From Granulicella arctica (GTDB taxonomy: Bacteria; Acidobacteriota; Terriglobia; Terriglobales; Acidobacteriaceae), in the NCBI RefSeq assembly GCF_025685605.1, contig NZ_JAGTUT010000001.1, forward strand, positions 310,001-374,000: 64,000 nucleotides of DNA. Reading direction: 5' to 3'. The notes beneath the pieces were generated by a model. It saw nothing but the letters and a program-made list of their open reading frames with translations. It made no database searches and was not told the origin of the DNA. Within the stretch, counting starts at the first letter, position 1. Each line of letters opens with the position of its first letter. Shown here piece by piece: positions 61,138 through 64,000 of this stretch. The translations under genes were made by a program, and so were the position numbers.

Positions 61138-61230
61138 TACACCCGGCTCGACGAACTTGCCAGTGTGTACCGTTCAGAGGCCATTCGTTGGACTTGAAAC
61201 GTATGGTGTCCCGTCCACATCAAATCGAGC

Positions 61231-61614
61231 ATGAGCGATCGATCCAACATTTCGGGCGCCAGCCCCTTCGAATCTGTCATCGGCTTTTCGCGGGCCGTGC
61301 GGATTGGCAACCACGTCCACGTCTCAGGCACCGGCCCGGGGGGGTCTGAGCAGTGCGACGCTGCCGAGCAGGCTGATCAATGCCTCACTCTGATCGCCAC
61401 CGCGCTCAAACAGGCGGGTAGCTCCATCGAACACGTCTACCGAACCCGCGTTTACCTCACCAACGTCGATGACTGGGAGATGGTCGCGCGCATTCATGGC
61501 AAGTTCTTTTCGATCGTCCGGCCTGCTGCCACAATGGTGGTGGTTGCCGCCTTGCTCGATCCCGCGTGGAAGGTCGAGATCGAGGCGGACGCCTATACGC
61601 CGGGGATCGGCTAA
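61231..61614 (+). CDS. RidA/YjgF/YER057c family protein
   Basis: A 127-residue trimeric enzyme of the Rid family that hydrolyses reactive enamines/imines formed by PLP enzymes. Visible: [60 protein letters not shown] and [20 protein letters not shown]. The catalytic Arg is at the expected position in 'RTRVYL'. It is in a run of plus-strand genes ending with pgk; the pgk ATG is 36 bases downstream. Confidence 0.9.
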   Translation: MSDRSNISGASPFESVIGFSRAVRIGNHVHVSGTGPGGSEQCDAAEQADQCLTLIATALKQAGSSIEHVYRTRVYLTNVDDWEMVARIHGKFFSIVRPAATMVVVAALLDPAWKVEIEADAYTPGIG

Positions 61615-61649
61615 ACGCAGAGGCGGGCCGTTCGCGTATCCTTTCCATC

Positions 61650-62864
61650 ATGGCCAAGCTTTCCATCCGCGACCTCGAACTAGCTGACAAACGCGTTCTC
61701 ATCCGTGTCGACTTCAATGTCCCGATAAAGGATGGCGTGATCACCGACGACACCCGCATCCGCGAGACCATCCCAACGATTGAGTATGCACTGCGCCGGA
61801 AGGCGAAGGTCATTCTCGCCTCGCACCTGGGTCGTCCCAAGGGCCAGCCGGCCGAGTCGATGAGCCTGCGTCACCTGGTCGACCATCTTCGCGACCTTCT
61901 CGACCATGTGCTGGACGAGGATGAGAATGTCGGCTTCTCCCCGGACTGCGTCGGTGAGATTGCCACGGAGTTGACCAGCAACCTCCAGTCCGGACAGACG
62001 CTGCTGCTTGAGAACCTGCGCTTCCATGCTGAGGAAGAGGCCAACGATCCCGCCTTCGCAAAGGAGCTTGCCAGCCTCTGCGACATCTACATCAACGACG
62101 CCTTTGGAGCAGCCCATCGCGCTCATGCTTCGACCGAAGGCATCACGCACTTCGTCACGCAGTCCGCCGCTGGCCTGCTGATGGAGAAGGAGTTGACGTA
62201 CCTTGGCAAGGCGCTGGACGAACCGGATAAGCCCTTCGTGGCGATCATCGGCGGGGCCAAAGTCTCGGACAAGATCGAAGTGATCGACAGCCTGCTTGAG
62301 AAGGCCGATGCGATTTTGATCGGCGGCGGCATGGCGTACACCTTCCTCAACGCGCAGGGCCAGACCACGGGCAAGTCGCTGGTAGAGACGGACAAGATCG
62401 ACATCGCCAGGGCGGCGCTCGATAAAGCCAAGGCGAACGGCGTGAAGTTCCTGCTGCCGATCGACCATATTCTTGCTGACAAGTTCGCGGGCGATGCGGC
62501 GACCCAGAGCTTCACCGGCACCGGCGCATTCCCTGCGGAGTGGATGGCGCTCGACATCGGCCCGAAGACCATTAAACTCTTCACGAAAGAGATTGACGAC
62601 GCCCGCACCGTGCTCTGGAACGGCCCAATGGGCGTCTTCGAGCTACCGGCGTTTGCGCATGGCACGAATGCAATTGCCTCCGCCGTGGCGCACAACAATG
62701 ATGCCACCACGATAGTCGGTGGAGGTGACTCCGTCGCGGCCATCCACAAGTCAGGCTTCGCCGACAAGATCACCCACATCTCGACCGGCGGCGGTGCTTC
62801 GCTCGAGTTCCTTGAAGGTAAGGTGCTGCCGGGCGTCGCTGCGTTGAGCGAGAAGGACAAGTAA
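61650..62864 (+). CDS. pgk: Phosphoglycerate kinase
   Basis: A 404-residue two-domain glycolytic enzyme transferring phosphate from 1,3-bisphosphoglycerate to ADP. Segments: [87 protein letters not shown] and [15 protein letters not shown]. All catalytic and nucleotide-binding elements are complete. I chose ATG at 61650, which gives the usual family start (MAKLSIRDL); the frame is open 28 codons further, over ridA. A small secreted-protein gene follows at 5 bases. Confidence 0.97.
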   Translation: MAKLSIRDLELADKRVLIRVDFNVPIKDGVITDDTRIRETIPTIEYALRRKAKVILASHLGRPKGQPAESMSLRHLVDHLRDLLDHVLDEDENVGFSPDCVGEIATELTSNLQSGQTLLLENLRFHAEEEANDPAFAKELASLCDIYINDAFGAAHRAHASTEGITHFVTQSAAGLLMEKELTYLGKALDEPDKPFVAIIGGAKVSDKIEVIDSLLEKADAILIGGGMAYTFLNAQGQTTGKSLVETDKIDIARAALDKAKANGVKFLLPIDHILADKFAGDAATQSFTGTGAFPAEWMALDIGPKTIKLFTKEIDDARTVLWNGPMGVFELPAFAHGTNAIASAVAHNNDATTIVGGGDSVAAIHKSGFADKITHISTGGGASLEFLEGKVLPGVAALSEKDK

Positions 62865-62869
62865 GCCGA

Positions 62870-63334
62870 ATGATCAAGCTACGAACGCTGCTCACAATTT
62901 TCTTAGCGCTGGGACTCAGTTACGCGCATCAGGGTATGGCGCAGGAGAAGGGCAATTGGCGGCCTTCGAGTAAGACCGCTCAATCGATCACAGGAGAGAT
63001 CGCCTTCGGTAATGAGAAGCTGATGATCAACTTTCTCAGCATCACCGTAGCCGAGATCCGCTCGCTCACGCCGACCGAGATCCTGGCCGCCTTCAGCGAC
63101 TCCGAAGCGGGTGCGGGAACCGGCCACCTCTATCGCCTGAGCATTCCGGCGGACAAGCGCTTCCTGCACAAGAACACCATCTGTGGCGTCGAGGAGACGC
63201 AGTGGATGGCCACCTATGTCTCCGGCAAACAGCTCGAGATCGCCTTCTTCTCAAACGCGACGCCGCCTCTCTTCACCACCGAGGCCCTCGGCGGTAATGC
63301 CAATCTCTGCGGCATCTTTTCCTACGCGCATTAG
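62870..63334 (+). CDS. Small secreted protein, unknown function
   Basis: A 154-residue protein with a signal peptide (LLTIFLALGLSYAHQGMAQ) and a beta-rich mature part (TGEIAFGNEKLMINFLSITV, GHLYRLSIPADKRFL) with two cysteines (NTICGVEET, NANLCGIFSY) that could form a disulfide in the periplasm. It starts 5 bases after the pgk stop and is surely co-transcribed with it, but I recognise no family. Confidence 0.65.
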   Translation: MIKLRTLLTIFLALGLSYAHQGMAQEKGNWRPSSKTAQSITGEIAFGNEKLMINFLSITVAEIRSLTPTEILAAFSDSEAGAGTGHLYRLSIPADKRFLHKNTICGVEETQWMATYVSGKQLEIAFFSNATPPLFTTEALGGNANLCGIFSYAH

Positions 63335-63355
63335 CGACAGAAGGTATCTGACATG

Positions 63356-63371
63356 AAGGTGCAGACACCTT
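63356..63371 (+). terminator. Short hairpin after the pgk operon
   Basis: AAGGTG and CACCTT (6 bp each) around CAGA, 21 bases after the stop. No T-run, so it is a weak candidate. Confidence 0.35.
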
Positions 63372-63524
63372 GGATAAATTTAAGCATTGCAGGCGTGGCA
63401 TTCTCTTTTCGCACTTATCGAATGGAGAAGATGTCGCGAGAGAAACTGACCTTTTCATAAGCAAACTACCCTCCGAAGCTGTTACCAACGCTGGATAGCA
63501 GCCAACGTGGAATACTGGACGCAA

Positions 63525-64000
63525 ATGATCACACCATCCATCGGTCGCCCCGAATCGCACGAAGTTGTTCCGTTCCAGTTCGTGTACGTCAAACAGGTTG
63601 TCGGGGAGGATATCCTTTCGATCCTGAACGAGCAGCTCGGCGAGACTCTACAAGCCTTCTCCGGCTACACGGAGGAGACCTCGCTGCAGCCCTACGCGCC
63701 GGAGAAGTGGACGCTTCGGCAGAAGCTCGGCCACATCAACGACGCGGAGCGCATCTTCACCTTCCGCGCCCTCTGGCTGGCGCGTGGACTGGGTGCACCG
63801 CTGCCCAGCTTTGAACAGGATCAGGCTGTCCTCACAGCCGAGTCCAACGAGATTCCCTGGGCCTCGCACCTTGAGGAGTTTGAGCGGCTGCGTCGCGCAA
63901 CGCTTTCGCTCTTCCAGAACCTGCCTGCTGCCGCGTGGATGCGTACCGGTGAGGTGAGCGGCCATGTCGTCACCGTGCGGGCGCTTGCCTTCGTGACCGC
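63525..64000 (+). CDS. DinB-family protein, truncated by the window end
   Basis: The first 158 codons of a DinB superfamily protein: VYVKQVVGEDILSILNEQLG in helix 1, WTLRQKLGHINDAERIFTFR with the first metal-binding His, a helix with LEEFERLRRATLSLFQNLPA, and GEVSGHVVTVRALAFVT at the window end, where the last His of the three-His site is expected a few residues later. An in-frame GTG at 63507 is a possible earlier start (adds six residues). It belongs to the same broad family as the protein at 53.0 kb but is not close in sequence. Confidence 0.8.
   Translation, partial: MITPSIGRPESHEVVPFQFVYVKQVVGEDILSILNEQLGETLQAFSGYTEETSLQPYAPEKWTLRQKLGHINDAERIFTFRALWLARGLGAPLPSFEQDQAVLTAESNEIPWASHLEEFERLRRATLSLFQNLPAAAWMRTGEVSGHVVTVRALAFVT

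Overview
The window looks like a chromosomal piece of an acidobacterium, most likely family Acidobacteriaceae (Granulicella / Edaphobacter / Terriglobus type). The support is indirect and comes from gene content: an Oar-like TonB-dependent receptor with an N-terminal carboxypeptidase-regulatory domain, a Y_Y_Y/propeller sensor kinase, an imuA-imuB-dnaE2 mutasome, bshA (bacillithiol), DUF2891 and DUF6629 proteins, and many small orphan proteins. I could not run a phylogenetic check.

Layout. (1) 1-9.73 kb is an accessory region ending at tRNA-Asp. It holds a zinc alcohol dehydrogenase, a large hybrid sensor kinase, wreckage of a thioredoxin-reductase-like gene and of a Nudix hydrolase, a DUF2188 protein, a type IV secretion remnant (virB2, virB3 and the first 37 codons of a virB4-like gene), a LysR regulator, an excisionase-like protein and an intact tyrosine integrase. 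(2) tRNA-Asp(GTC) on the minus strand and tRNA-Val(TAC) on the plus strand lie head to head. Each has an integrase at its 3' side: the intact one left of tRNA-Asp, and a decayed P4-type one right of tRNA-Val. (3) 10.1-13.5 kb is AT-richer and gene-poor, with one secreted YadA-head-like beta-roll protein. (4) 13.5-19.3 kb is the imuA-imuB-dnaE2 translesion-mutagenesis operon. (5) 19.6-34.4 kb is a catabolic locus. A minus-strand operon (TonB receptor, DUF2891, giant M14 carboxypeptidase, MFS transporter) diverges from a plus-strand operon (GntR/FCD regulator, hydantoinase/oxoprolinase HyuA and HyuB, small protein). (6) 34.4-51 kb is mostly housekeeping or environmental functions: AraC regulator, ChbG/HpnK-type deacetylase, BshA, a lectin/beta-helix protein facing a hemopexin-repeat protein, DsrE-like protein, DUF2076, DMT transporter, GH27 alpha-galactosidase, a TetR-controlled oxidoreductase and a LytS-type kinase. 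A two-part interspersed repeat occurs six times in this stretch, always in the same orientation. (7) 51-64 kb holds ribA, a sugar-type binding lipoprotein, a glycine-betaine/choline-type ABC operon with a DinB gene, a P-loop kinase, gap and pgk with small genes between them, and a truncated DinB gene at the window edge.

How the parts may work together. The most coherent functional unit is region 5. Uptake by the TonB receptor, peptide trimming by the periplasmic M14 enzyme, inner-membrane transport by the MFS protein and opening of a cyclic imide or 5-oxoproline ring by HyuAB, under a GntR regulator, would form a route for peptides or cyclised amino acids. This is inference from neighbourhood. 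Region 4 is a damage-induced mutagenesis cassette. Its start codon lies inside a tandem 10-bp direct repeat that is a candidate operator. Region 1 is best read as the decaying end of an integrative conjugative element at tRNA-Asp.
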